A stretch of DNA of 64,000 bases from Paraphoma chrysanthemicola (lineage: Eukaryota > Ascomycota > Dothideomycetes > Pleosporales > Phaeosphaeriaceae). How positions within the stretch are numbered: position 1 is the first letter of the stretch; each line of letters begins with the position of its first letter. Shown one piece after another: positions 33,267 to 44,360 of the stretch. The translations under genes and the position numbers were made by a program. The notes under the pieces are model-generated. The model worked only from the letters and a program-made list of their open reading frames with translations. It had not been told where the DNA came from and ran no database searches. The DNA lies in the NCBI GenBank assembly GCA_020744225.1, contig JAGMWG010000006.1:620001-684000 (forward strand). Direction: 5' to 3'.

Positions 33267-34039
33267 TGTTGATACTCTTAGCGGAATCCAGGGGAATGAA
33301 CAACAGATTGACTGTTGGTAGTAGCTTAGCTGTCAAAGATTCTCGCTTTTGAAAAGACAATCTTGCAAGGAAATTGCGAATTGTGACTAGTAGAGGTTGA
33401 GGAGACCTTATAAGCATCAAACGCCTAGCGATGGGGAGCTGACCTCGGGCCAACTCACCTCTCGTGTCTCTGGAACCACATGGTGAAATAAGTTCGGACC
33501 AAAACACTCGGCCAGTCTAAAGGCCCATGAAATGCACGTAGAGCAGTCGCCGTTCAGAATTCGAATAGTCTAGACGTTGATTATAGCGGCTCAGGCGGGG
33601 TAGGTTTGGAGTAACATCTACTGCTGAAAGTTTAATTATGTGGACGTGCAATTCACAGGTTTCTGAGATACCTAATTCGCTATAGCATTCCAGCCAGCAC
33701 TAACAACTCTACCCATACTAGCCGACGGTGTAACTTTGGAACCCGAACGCGGGACAATTCGCGCTGTCGAACAGTGGATTAGTGATCTCACCAAGATCCG
33801 TTTTTGGTCCGCTAGTGAAGAGTGTGTACACCACAATCAAATTCATCATCGCCAGTGTACTTAAGAGTTCTAGTATTTAATGCCAAAGTGCGCTCCAAAT
33901 GACATTTATTCACCAAGCCTATACAAAGCATCTATCACGATAAGCAGCCCTTTCACCAAATCAGAAGCCTTAGTATACATCAAACACCAAAACACAGCAA
34001 CAAAACCATCCTAGATCAATCGCTCGAGCAAAAGGAAAA
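33267..34039. promoter_or_regulatory. Divergent promoter between alcohol dehydrogenase and alpha/beta hydrolase
   Basis: 0.77 kb, no gene supported. A TATTTAA at 33874-33880 lies 160 bp upstream of the hydrolase ATG and is a possible TATA element. A CA-rich leader precedes the ATG. Co-regulation of the flanking pair is an inference from orientation only. Confidence 0.4.
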
Positions 34040-34897
34040 ATGGCAACCCTCCAAACTGTCGAAACCAAGTTCACGACTGTCGATGGTGTGAACCTCGCCT
34101 ACCGGCGTTTTGGGAAGCCAAGCAAGTTCCCGCTGCTTTATGTCAACCATCTCCGAGGGTCTATGGACACTCTGGATCCACTCCTCTTCAACTCCTTTGC
34201 AAAGGACCGAGAAGTCATCCTATATGATAGCTTTGGAATCGGCCATAGCGGTGGAGAAGTTCCTGATTCCATCAAGGCAATGGCATCCATTGCCGTCAAG
34301 TTTCTTTCAGCAATCAATGTCACTGCAGTTGACGTTATCGGATTTTCGATGGGCGGCGGCATCGCGCAATCCTTAGCCTGGGATTACCCTGGTCTAGTAC
34401 ATAAGCTTATCTTGGCTGGTACACAGTCTGCGATTGGCGAGGCAGTTGTGCTACCACAACGAGAAGTGCTTGAGAGTGCTGGTGCGAACAACGACCAACC
34501 TCCAACCAAGGAGGACATGATGTTCCTCTTTTACTACCCATCCGAGTCGAGTCGAAGGCTTGGAGATCAGTGGTGGGAAAGAATTCATGAACGAAAGAAG
34601 GAGGGGGAGGAGCGTAAGGGTTACCTGACCGGAGTTGGAGCAAAGTCGCAGCTGACCGCTATTTTCTCGTTCACCGTGGATGATTCCAATTTTGCTCGTC
34701 TCAAGGACATCAAAGCACCGACCTTGATTACGAATGGTCACACCGATATTATGTCGCCGACTCCGAACAGCTTTGTGTTGCAGCAGGAGATACCAAACGC
34801 GCACTTGATTCTGTATCCAGATGCAGGCCATGGGCACCTATTCCAAGTGCCAGAGTTGTATGCGAAACATGTTGAGCTCTTTCTAGCGGACGAGTAA
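34040..34897 (+). CDS. Alpha/beta hydrolase
   Basis: Intronless, 285 aa. Nucleophile elbow GFSMGG (VDVIGFSMGGGIAQSLAW, about residue 102), catalytic Asp probably in NGHTDIMSP, and His in YPDAGHGHLFQ complete the triad. The cap region (about residues 130-205) is charged (MMFLFYYPSESSRRLGDQWW). No signal peptide. The early strand reads LLYVNHLRGSMDTLDPLL, where many haloperoxidase/hydrolase relatives have an HG or HLRG oxyanion motif, as here. Substrate unknown; esterase or lactonase are both possible. Lies head-to-head with the dehydrogenase gene. Confidence 0.9.
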   Translation: MATLQTVETKFTTVDGVNLAYRRFGKPSKFPLLYVNHLRGSMDTLDPLLFNSFAKDREVILYDSFGIGHSGGEVPDSIKAMASIAVKFLSAINVTAVDVIGFSMGGGIAQSLAWDYPGLVHKLILAGTQSAIGEAVVLPQREVLESAGANNDQPPTKEDMMFLFYYPSESSRRLGDQWWERIHERKKEGEERKGYLTGVGAKSQLTAIFSFTVDDSNFARLKDIKAPTLITNGHTDIMSPTPNSFVLQQEIPNAHLILYPDAGHGHLFQVPELYAKHVELFLADE

Positions 34898-36223
34898 AAT
34901 ATGGTCAAGTAGTTTGGTACAGAAATTGAATATTCAGAATAAACCAAATCCCTACATGTCCTTTACTCAAAGAGAACACTGATTTTCAAGCGCGTTTGAC
35001 GGAGCTGAGAGCAAGCTCAAAGTCATACGGCTAACGCTGCCATAACGTTACAGTGAGCCACGGAGGCGGGCTGTGCGCAGTATATCAGACGTCGCAGACC
35101 GAAGGCTGTCGTGAACGAATAGCCACTACTAAGCGTGTCATGTGAAGGTTTGAATATGGGCTGAGCTGGGTTGCTCGAACAATCCATAGAGTGCAGATGT
35201 GCGGGTCATAAGCTGTCTTAGTTCCTCAGTTGACAAACCTTGGCTTTTGCCTGGTGGTTGAGGGATAGGTTGGTTTCGATCATGCATGATAAGACCCCTC
35301 ATAATCTGTGCAAGTCCGTTGCTTATAGCGTAAGACGCGACCTCTGACTCGTCCGAAAGCAGTGCCGTACAGACTCGGGGAAACTGCTGCTAGCTTGATA
35401 TCGACTTTGACCAATCAATCGATGTGGCAAACGCTTACCGCCACACGCACCACCATCTGGTATTGGCCACGATCCGAGGACGCTAGCAGTCACAAAACTA
35501 TCTTCGCAATTTTGAAGGGCAGTCGGCCTAGAAATCGTCCGGAAGGCTTAACGGTTTTCTTCATCACGACGCATTTCGTGAACAACACTGCTTGTGGCGC
35601 CATGCGACATAGGTTGCCTCGCGGTTTTTAGGTTTCTTCTTACGCTGTTTTCGGTCTAAAGCATTATTGTTCGCGTGCCCAGTCATTCTAAGAATATAAT
35701 AGCAAGTTAGAAATAATTCAACCAAAAGCGAGACACAATTTCTTTCGGGGAGTGGTCACGAGTGATTGTAAATAGAGCGTCGCCATTGCGGGCTGTCCTG
35801 CAAGATTAGCTATGAAATGAGGAAAATTGGAGCCCCAGCAAAATCATCCGTCCGGTGAAGAATGATCACTGGAGATCAAGGATGGATCCTGAATTTGCAG
35901 CTAGACATTACCACGGGATTTAATTCAAATTCGCCGAGCAACCGGAGACTAGTAAAGTTAGGCATAGAGCAAGCTCCAACTTAGCGAAGATCAGTAATCA
36001 CGGCAGCACCAGGAGTTCCTCTTTGCGCAACAACTTCAAGCCGACGGACCAACTATTGAAAAGAGCCCGGTGACAAGAAACTGAGGGTCAAGAAATATAT
36101 AGACATATCAAAGACAATAACACCTGATTATCTGAGACTCACATTGTTCACTCAAATCCTTACAAGTTTCACGGCCTACATCAGCACCAACACCAATTGC
36201 TACCCCTTCGAGATCGAGCCATC
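34898..36223. other. Intergenic; SDR promoter at right end
   Basis: 1.3 kb with no gene supported; the largest frame (89 codons at 35362-35631) has no motif. A TATATA at 36096-36101 lies 123-128 bp upstream of the SDR ATG. Confidence 0.4.
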
Positions 36224-37141
36224 ATGACGTTTTCGCCCGATAAAAATATTCCAGACCTCGCTGGAAAGGTCATAATTGTGACAGGAGGAAACAGCGGGCT
36301 CGGCAAGGAATCCATCATCCAGCTCGGAAAGCACAGCCCACAGGAGATTATAATGGCGGCCCGATCAGAGGGAAAAGCGCTTGAAGCTATTAGGGAGATC
36401 GAGGCTGAAGTTCCTGGGATAAAATTATCTTTCCTACCATTGGACCTTTCATCTTTCGACTCGGTCAAGAAGGCGGCAGCTTCAGTCATACAGCGGTACG
36501 ATCGTCTGGATATACTTCTCAACAACGCTGGACTCATGGGAGTCCCACCCTCGTTAACAGAAGATGGCTATGAAATGATCTTCGGCTCAAATCACATGGG
36601 TCCGGCATTGTTCACGAAGCTCCTTCTTCCACTACTTGAAAAGACTTCGAAGCTTCCAGGGAGCGACGTGCGCGTGGTCCAACTCAGTTCCGATGCACAT
36701 CAATTCGCACCAACGGAGGGCATCCTCTTCTCCTCGCTTAAGACTACCCAGGCAGACGTCCATGGGCGCGCTCGTTACGGCCAATCAAAACTGGCAAACA
36801 TGTACTACATAAAGTCTTTGGCCAAACGGTACCCGGATATCAAATGTGTGGCTGTTCACCCTGGAATCGTCAACACCGGGATCACCACGGAGACAGTGAA
36901 GGGCTATCCGTACCTACAGTGGCTTTTCAAAATCCTCATCCGACTGTTCTTCACTGATGTGCACAAGGGCGCATTGAACCAGCTTTGGGCGGCGGCAGGT
37001 CCTTCAAGTGAGTTTGAATCGGGTGCGTACTATGTGCCTCTCAAGAAGAAGGTGACAGGAAACAAGGCAGTGGACAATGATGAGTTGGCAGAGAAGCTCT
37101 GGGATTGGACTGAGAAGGAATTCTCCACCTATGGGCTATGA
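36224..37141 (+). CDS. Short-chain dehydrogenase/reductase (retinol dehydrogenase-like SDR)
   Basis: 305 aa, intronless. Rossmann motif TGGNSGLG near residue 24, NNAG (LDILLNNAGLMGVPP), catalytic Ser region VVQLSSDAHQ, and YxxxK in ARYGQSKLAN; VHPGIVNTGI follows as in classical SDRs. The fungal relatives of this layout are annotated as WW-domain oxidoreductase or RDH-like. NADP preference is likely from AARSEGKA after strand 2. The open frame extends 27 bp upstream to a TTG, but the first ATG is 36224 (MTFSPDKNIPDLAG). It shares a neighbourhood with the dehydrogenase and hydrolase, but a joint pathway is unproven. Confidence 0.92.
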   Translation: MTFSPDKNIPDLAGKVIIVTGGNSGLGKESIIQLGKHSPQEIIMAARSEGKALEAIREIEAEVPGIKLSFLPLDLSSFDSVKKAAASVIQRYDRLDILLNNAGLMGVPPSLTEDGYEMIFGSNHMGPALFTKLLLPLLEKTSKLPGSDVRVVQLSSDAHQFAPTEGILFSSLKTTQADVHGRARYGQSKLANMYYIKSLAKRYPDIKCVAVHPGIVNTGITTETVKGYPYLQWLFKILIRLFFTDVHKGALNQLWAAAGPSSEFESGAYYVPLKKKVTGNKAVDNDELAEKLWDWTEKEFSTYGL

Positions 37142-38426
37142 GGCCAGGCTGAGAGAGCTTCCATGTAATTGACACACCAACTGTTTCCATCTACCTGCAC
37201 TTTAGCTTCTAGCCTTGTATAGTAGTCGACGTAAATTAGATAGACATAGAATGTAATTGTGACAAGGAAATACTGAAGTCGATGCTGGGAGCAAGGCTTT
37301 TTGACGCAGATTGGGGAACGAGAACGTTGCAGAACATGGATAGTACCGAGACCATTTATCCCCAAAACAAGCATCGCCACTTAGGCCAACAAGCGCGGTT
37401 GCGGCGCAGGCTGATTCAATTCCAAGAGGGCGTAGACAATGAGCGCACAGATTTTCCTATCCAGGCCAAGTTGGCGAACCATTGCTGGGTCGTGACTGTC
37501 GCCTGAGCATGCGTCAACTCACGAGCAGCAGATGATGCATGAGCCGAGGGCATAATCTGACCATACCACACATGCTGAGGTGAAGAGGTCAGTGAAAGAA
37601 ATATCATCCGATCGCTGCAAACTGTCGCGAATTTGTAAGTAGCTGGAAAATGGAAAATAGGCGCGCACGTGACCTGTTTGGCTGTTCGAAGGTTCTGTTT
37701 GAGGGAATACGAAGATTTCGCTAGTTTATGCCGACGGTGGACGTCATTGGTCGGCGTGTCTCTCCATTTCCGCCGATCTGATCTCAACCTCCAGTCATCT
37801 TTCAGCCCAGACGCCATGCAGATCTCCGGTAACTGTGAGGAGACCCGAACACCAACTATCATCCTTCAGAATATCAACACGTAAGTTCAGCGTGGCAGCG
37901 CAGCTGACAGCATTAGTTTAATGGCAGTGCGCTTGGCCACGCGACAGCTATCGCAATGGAGCCCCAGCTGGGAAGCAGAAAAGCAAAGGTGGAAGCAGAG
38001 CATCAGAGCATTAGCGATCAAAAGAAAGATCAGCCACAGACAATGCGCGATGCGCTTCCTTGCCGATCCCTCGCGTTTTACACGCGTAGTAGCATCTCAC
38101 AAAAACCGTCGGCTTCCCCTCCAAGCGATGCCTGCCGTTGTTCAACCTAAGTACGGGCTGTGGCTTCCCCGGATTCACCACCCAGACACGATGGCTTGAA
38201 CCACCGTCGCGATTGGCTTCGCCTCGCAGTCCATATTACATCATCGTCATTCATTTGTTGCTTATCTGGGAATCATCAGCTCTAAGCCATGCATGTCTTG
38301 CATGGGTTTAGAGCATTGGTATTCTGGTTCGGTGATATACGTTGACCCGCCTGCATCTCTAGTCCGACCTGTTCGGCTTCCCGTCTGTCACTTCGAAACA
38401 TCTGCGCTTCGCGAAACGCGTACACG
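37142..38426. other. Intergenic, nothing recognised
   Basis: 1.3 kb between the SDR and DUF3112 genes. Frames up to 148 codons on minus (37416-37862) have no motif. The right part is the leader and promoter of the membrane-protein gene. Confidence 0.4.
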
Positions 38427-40709
38427 ATGGCGGATTCTCAGGGACCACAGTCTGGTTCACCAGTAAGTTAGTATCCGTGTAGATGGCTTTGTGCAATTTG
38501 GCTGACCAAATAACAGAGGGAAAGTATAATCGCAGCAGGCCCTCCTTACCCTCCACACAACCAAGGCCTTGGTGGTGAACCAGCCCTCATCCCTGATGTG
38601 CCCATCACAGTGGTGTTCCTCATTTTGTATCTCATTTTCGGCGTGATCCACATTAAGATCTTCAAGGCCAATAAAGGCCGCGGGCACAAGTTCATCTTCA
38701 ATGGCGCGATTCTCGGTATGTCATACGAAAAACTCTGTAGTCAGTTGAATGTTGGCTAACAACACTTAGGTCTATGCAAGGTCCGAATCATAACAATGAG
38801 TTTGCGGATAGCGTGGTCATGCTACCCGAGAAACATCGGCCTCGGTATCGCAGCACAAGTCTTCGTATATGTTGGCACGATCATTCTATTCATGATTAAT
38901 TGGTTCTTCGTACAGCGTATCGTGCGTGCGCAGCATCAGCGCTTAGGCTGGTCCAAGGCATACCGCATCTTCCACCGGGTCGCACTCGCCCTTCTTATCG
39001 TTACACTGATTATGGTTATCCTGGCAAACATCTGGCAATTCTTTACCATTAACGACAACACAATTCATATCTTACGCGCACTCTCGCTTACCGGTCAAAC
39101 ATATTTCACGATCTTTTGTGTCGCACCGGCATTGCTAGTCCTCATTTCTGCTCTCATACCACGACGCGAGATCGAGAAATTTGGCGCCGGCCGCCTCAGG
39201 GTCAACATCACCATATTGTTGATCGCTGTCACGATTCTCAGTATTGGACAACTCTTCCGCTGCGTTATCGCCTGGATCCCGCAAACGCCAATGCGCAATG
39301 CTGATGGTCGTCCAATCGATACGCCTTGGTACCTCCACAAAGCTTGCTTCTACGTTTTCAACTTCGTTACCGAGATCATAGTGGTCATTATGTTTGCTGT
39401 CGTCCGTGTCGACCTTCGCTTTCACGTGCCCAATGGATCGCGAATGTCTGGCGATTATTCTGGTCGCAATAGCCGAGTCAACTTGAATAGCGAAGTCGAT
39501 TTGAACGGCCAGGTCACACTCAACGCTATAGCTAGTAAGAAGAGCGTTGTCTGCGAAAGTCCTACGGTCCCTATGGTGCAGCGGAATGACTCCAGTGAGA
39601 CATTACACCAATACGACACATCTGTCTTCGAAGATTCGCGCACACTAGCGGACTCGTTAAAGTACGATTCATCGACATTGGAAGTGGATCAAAAGACTGG
39701 CGCATGGAAGGTCAAGAGGATTTCAACAGGTTCAACTAGTAGTCGGGGAAGTCTCTACTCTGCGCAGAGTCCTTCGCGATCGTCCTTGAACGACCGAAGC
39801 GTCAAGTTCGCCGATGAAGCGCCCCCAGTTCCGGATATGCCAACGTGGCCACTTCCCAATGGTCACCCAGCTCGCTCCTCGATGCCACAGCTAGAGCACA
39901 GCAACAATCCTAGTAGAAAAGGGACTCCGAAGAGGCAATTCGAGATTGCAGACCATAATCTCAACGACGTTGACGTGGGTGATGCGATCACAGATGCTCT
40001 GGCAACTCTCGAGCACAACAGCAAACGTAACGAAAAAAGCCCAGCAGGACCAGCACCGAAGATTAAGACAAGGAAGCAGGAGAAGTCACCAGCGACACCA
40101 CCTCCCGAATACAATGACATTGCACGCATCACATACGGAAAGAATGCACCACTCGCCAGCGCGAAGAAGGCCACACCACGACATAATCCTCTCGCGCCAC
40201 GCCAACGCGCAACTTTCCCACCTAAGTCTGCACTAAAGACTTCGCGAGGCCATAGCAGCACAAACAGCACGGCTTCCAATACACCCACCATCTCAGAAGT
40301 TCCGGAACTCCCGCAGACGACTCAGCCCCTTTCTGCATCGAATACGAACTCAACACGTCGATCCTCAAGTCTTGAACTCATCACACTTTCCCAACGACCA
40401 AACTCCGACTCGCGCAGAATTATAGACATGAGTCTACAGGGTGACAAGGCTGGAGACTTATCGGGGCCTGAATCCAGGGACGTATCACGCCCTGAGTCTA
40501 TCAGAGAAGCTCCCCACGATGAGCTTGAGAGCTCGGACTACGCAATTGTGGCACGCGCGCCGTCGTCGGCGTACAGTGATGGAACAACGAGCTCAGATGC
40601 AAGAGAGGCAATCAGAGCGGAGGAGGAATTTAGGCGGTTTAGCTACGAGGCAGCGCCAGTGTCTCCGCTGGGAGATGAAGATGTTATGAAGCGACGAAGG
40701 TTTGATTGA
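38427..40709 (+). CDS. DUF3112-type seven-helix-like fungal membrane protein with long cytosolic tail
   Basis: 724 aa from exons 38427-38462, 38517-38715 and 38770-40709 (introns of 54 bp each, clean GT-AG). After a short N-terminus (AGPPYPPHNQGLGG) come about seven hydrophobic helices up to residue 300: VVFLILYLIFGVIHIKIF, FVYVGTIILFMINWFFV, ALALLIVTLIMVILANI, TYFTIFCVAPALLVLIS, ITILLIAVTILSIGQLF, FNFVTEIIVVIMFAVV. The charged site GHKFIFNGAILGLCKVRIIT and the RGAxR-like order match DUF3112 (PF11309). The C-terminal 420 residues are Ser/Pro-rich, disordered and rich in phosphorylation-like sites. Function unknown; topology resembles fungal receptor-like proteins. The 637-codon frame from 38796 lacks the first helix, which lies in the two upstream exons. 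Confidence 0.87.
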
Positions 40710-40915
40710 AGTGTGTTGCTGCGTGATGAGCCGGCATTTTCTGGGTAAATATAATGATCACGACTTTTCAGAATGTGTAAATTTCACTAGTCACACAATA
40801 CCGTGCACAAGAGCGTAGGAGAAGAAGTCTGAGTGCTAGCGACTTGAGTCCCTCGCGCACAGAGAATATGAAGAAGTATATCAACTCCTGAGACAATGTG
40901 ATAGAAGGCCTAGGA

Positions 40916-42380
40916 TCATGCTTCTGTATCTCTTGCGATTTGATGTCTCATATGAGGCGAACGCCTTGAAAGCCTCACTTTGAAGTCTCGAAGAACGAAA
41001 TCACCGCGCGACACCCAAGGACGGCTAGCGTTCCCCAAAACGACATTGTATTTTCGCAGCAACTGTTCGAACGGTCAGTCAGAGCTTGGACACGCGGTGA
41101 GTGCCAGCCAAAAGGAATGCTTGCCTCGAAGACGATTCTGCCCAATTCTAGTTGTGCCAAGTTGATGCCCAGGCACTTTGATGATCCATAGCCAAAGTTC
41201 AGGTCAAGATTCTTTCGCATTCGGGCAAGCAATTTCTTGTCATCCAAAAGCCATCTTTCTGGGCGGAATATGTCAGAATCACTACCATACATCGGATCTG
41301 ATTGGCTAGAGAGTCCATTGCAAGCGACGTATGTTCCACCTGGGATAAATAGCCTTGCAGATTGTCACCCGTTGAAGGTACTATTCATGCACGGAGCTGT
41401 GTAATTGCCGGATAGAGCCGCAAGCCTCCTGAGATGCAAGCTTGGAGGTAGGGCATAGCTCTCAAGACGGCTTCAGTGGTGCAGTCAGAGAGAGAAGAAC
41501 TCTGTTCTTCAATCATGACGTCGATCTCGTGTTGGAGAGTCTGATAGACTGCTGGGTTACTGATGACCCCACGTATGATGCCTTACATTGTGTATGAGGT
41601 AGCGCCAACGGCACTGAAATTATTCAAGGTTGGATGATTCCGGTCCAGGTAGAAGGGACAGCTTACAGTACTACCAATAGCTCGCTGCCTGCTTGCTCAG
41701 GTTCAAGCCCTCGCGCGAGAAAGGAATCAAGCATGTCAGCCATTGATACCAGCCGCTCCTTTTTGGCGAGTTTCTGCTGCACTTTTCGTTGAATGATCTG
41801 GGAAAGTGTTACTCAAAAGCTATTGATGGTTTGATGATGAACACACCAGCATGACTTGGCCTAGACCCGTCGGTTGCTTTTCACTAAAAAATAGTTTAGC
41901 TCGAAGTATAGTTAGAGTGCCGAGCCAGAAAAGGCATCTCGTGACCCCAAGCAGAGATGCGATATACTGTTGTGCAACCATGCCAGAAGACAATTCTTCA
42001 AGCAGACCATATCGGTCAGTGTCGGATTGGACGTCGCCGAAAGTTTCACCGAGGCAGATGTGTGTGATGATGTCCATGCTTAAAAAGGGTAATGTTCTCG
42101 AGAGATCAATGGTGAGGTCACCGTGGTAGAGTGCTTGTGATTTCTCGTTGAGCGTTTGCAACCAGTTGCCAACGTGGAAGTCTATTTCGTGCTCCATGCT
42201 TGGAACATCTTTGCCAGAGATACCAGCCGCAAGTAGCAGGCGAAGATGCTGATGTTTCTTCGTATCACGTTCCGAGATAACGTTTGTCTCGTGCGGGCTA
42301 AGTCGCGTAGCAGGCGGTGCAGCAGATGCGCTGGGTCTCATCGCCGGTTGCACCGTTCAAGGACTCGGTTCTGGCGGTTT
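40916..42380 (-). pseudogene. Cytochrome P450 pseudogene (5' truncated, stops and frameshift)
   Basis: The minus-strand order matches a fungal P450: LSPHETNVISERDTKKHQ and LSMDIITHICLGETFGD at 41.8-42.35 kb, then MADMLDSFLARGLEPEQAGS, the I-helix GATSYT, NPAVYQTLQHEIDVMIEEQ, LQACISGGLRLYPAI (ExxR area), DSDIFRPERW and haem loop FGYGSSKCLGI at 41.0-41.3 kb. Damage: TAA at 41583-41585 in the I-helix, TGA at 41385-41387 after the K-helix, and a one-base deletion near 41344-41355 (needed to pass from GDNLQGY to PGGTYVACNG). About 120-150 N-terminal residues including the membrane anchor are missing. The last intron (41063-41124) has a GC donor instead of GT and otherwise joins correctly into LLRKYNVVLGNASRPWVSRG. 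Introns are otherwise ordinary. Substrate unknown; not functional as it stands. Confidence 0.88.
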
Positions 42381-42517
42381 ACTTATGTCAGTCGAGTTGA
42401 CTGTCTGCGATATCGTACCGTTGCGTGAACGGGGAAAATATTTGGTATGCGCATACCCATGGCAAGTTTGTACATGGATATGAACTAATATCTTTCCTCG
42501 TTGCATAGGGCCGTGTT

Positions 42518-43651
42518 CAATCGGCCACTGCCATCGGTGCGATTGTCGGACCTGTCAAAAGATTGGCTCTACATCTTGTACTTGAATATACCACTCGCTG
42601 GCATCACAATGGTTGTCATGGCCTTGTTCCTGTATTTGCATCACGACAAGCCTCGGATATGAAGGCATGCTGTGCTGCGCGTTAATTGGATTGGCAATGC
42701 CATATTCGTCGCATCACTTTGCTCACTACTCCTGGGCTCGATTTCTGGCGGCAATGTGTATTTGTGGTCCTCGTGGAAAGTCATCTTACCGATCATACTT
42801 GGTGTCCTTGGATGGATATCCTTCCACATGTATGAATGGAGGCCACCTGCGTTCTGCGATGATGTTTCAGTCCCGCCACGAATCTTTACCAATAGGACGT
42901 CAATTGCGGGATTCTACATCGGCTTCCTTTCATCAATGCTACTGCAGTGGGTTGCATTCTTCTGACCAGTTTATTTCCAGGGTAAGAAGGGTACATCGCC
43001 TCTCAAAGCATGTATATTTTTCATAGCGTTCGAGGCCTTCCTGATCGTCACGGCTGCCCTGGGCTGTGACTGGCTCACGCGATTCGGCTACTACCGACCT
43101 CTCCATCTTGCAGGCTTTTTGTTCAGTACACTCGGGCCCGGATTCAACATCCTCCTCTCTGAGAAGACGCCTGCAGTCGTGTGGGTCTGGTTTCAAATAG
43201 TCGATGCAATCGGGCGAGGGCTGCTGCTTCCCACAGTACTGCCATCATGGCTTCGTTACCCGACTCTGATGCTGCTGCTGTGACCAGAATGTTCTCTTTC
43301 CTGACAAGTTTCGGCTTTGTTTGGGGCATCACGGTTCCCTGTATTATATTCAACGCGCAGTTCGATCGCTCTTCCCATCGTATCAGCGTCGAAGCGGTTC
43401 GCCGATGTATGAAAAATGGGCGGGCATATCACTCTGTCAGTGGTGTATATATCCAGCAACTGCCATCTGAGATAAGGGGAGAGGTAATTGAAGTGTACTT
43501 ACAAGCACTTCGAGCGGTTTGGATCGGAGCCGCTGCTTTCGGTGCGACTGGATTTGCCGCCGTGCTCGTGGAAAGGCACGTGCCTCTTTGTGCCGAGTTG
43601 GTAACTAAGTTCGGCATGAACATTATGAACGAGATGAGTTTGGGCGTGTAG
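42518..43651 (+). pseudogene. MFS multidrug/DHA2-like transporter pseudogene (5' truncated)
   Basis: Fragments of a 14-helix drug:H+ antiporter in order: SATAIGAIVGP, WLYILYLNIPLAGITMVVMA, VNWIGNAIFVASLCSLLLGS, WSSWKVILPIILGVLGWISF, FTNRTSIAGFYIGFLSSMLL, PVYFQGKKGTSPLKA, GYYRPLHLAGFLFSTLGPGF, VWFQIVDAIGRGLLLPTVLP, SFLTSFGFVWGITVPCIIFN, FDRSSHRISVEAVRRCMKNG, VERHVPLCAELVTKFG. These cover the second half of the family. Damage: frameshift between GAIVGP and DWLYI near 42560, TGA at 42660-42662, TGA at 42963-42965 in place of the Leu of FFLPVYFQ, and a frameshift near 43243. The first six or so helices are missing. It faces the P450 pseudogene across a 140-160-bp gap. Confidence 0.87.
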
Positions 43652-44360
43652 TTTCATAATGTAGAAGTTGAAACTTCAGAAGTCAAATCCCAGAAGTGGA
43701 GGAAAGAAGGCTTGGAACTCGAAGGGTACTTGAACGTCGTCTTTGAGGGAATAGCTGAGACATGTATTGCTATAGGATGTGTGTGTGTGTGTGTGTGTGT
43801 GTGTGGAGGGGGGGGGGGGGTTTGAACTTAAGTCGGGCATGTACATAAGAATATATAAAGTCTACTTATAAGTGTTGTAAAAACAGGTAGATTAGTAATT
43901 AGTAGAGGCTAGATCTAGATGCTAGTAACGCAGATCCACAGCAAGTACAGATAGATAATAATCAAATGTAGCGCGCTAGCGCAAAAAGACTCAAAAAGAG
44001 GAACGTACGCAGAGGGTAAAGTAGGCTACTTCATCTAACGCGGACAATATTTTGGAGTGCACCGAATAGTCAAATGGAAGTTCCAGAAATGTTTTCTCAA
44101 CATAAATGAGCATCTGAGATCCCATATCCGACACGACTCCTTTGATTCCTGTGTTGTTCGAACCAAAGTACACATACTTTGAAGAATTGAAGGTCTCAAA
44201 TTACTATCCGACACAAAAAAGGGTATTCCGCCACACCATCTCTCCCATCCAAAATTTGTCCCAAACCATGCACTTTTTCTTATACACACTGCCCTTCCAG
44301 CCCCCACTCCCTAGCATACACAAGAAACCTCCAAACATCAGCACTCGTCTACATCTCATC
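43652..44360. other. Intergenic with microsatellite and AT-rich stretch
   Basis: 0.7 kb 3' of the MFS pseudogene and of the DUF2235 gene. Holds a TG repeat, a G run and an AT-rich segment at about 43820-43990. No gene supported. Confidence 0.5.
43778..43820 (+). repeat. (TG)14 microsatellite followed by a 13-G run
   Basis: TG dinucleotide repeat from 43778 to 43805, then GA, then thirteen G at 43808-43820. Length is likely to vary between isolates and is also prone to sequencing error. Confidence 0.95.

Noticed and set aside
36197..36223. Upstream start of the SDR gene
   Set aside because: The codon at 36197 is TTG; the first ATG at 36224 gives a normal SDR N-terminus.
41820..42353. Independent 177-codon gene
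   Set aside because: It is the N-terminal remnant of the P450 pseudogene, with an intron donor and later exons in order downstream.
43181..43651. Intact 156-codon membrane-protein gene
   Set aside because: It is the C-terminal part of the broken MFS transporter: the preceding half lies in another frame and carries two stops.
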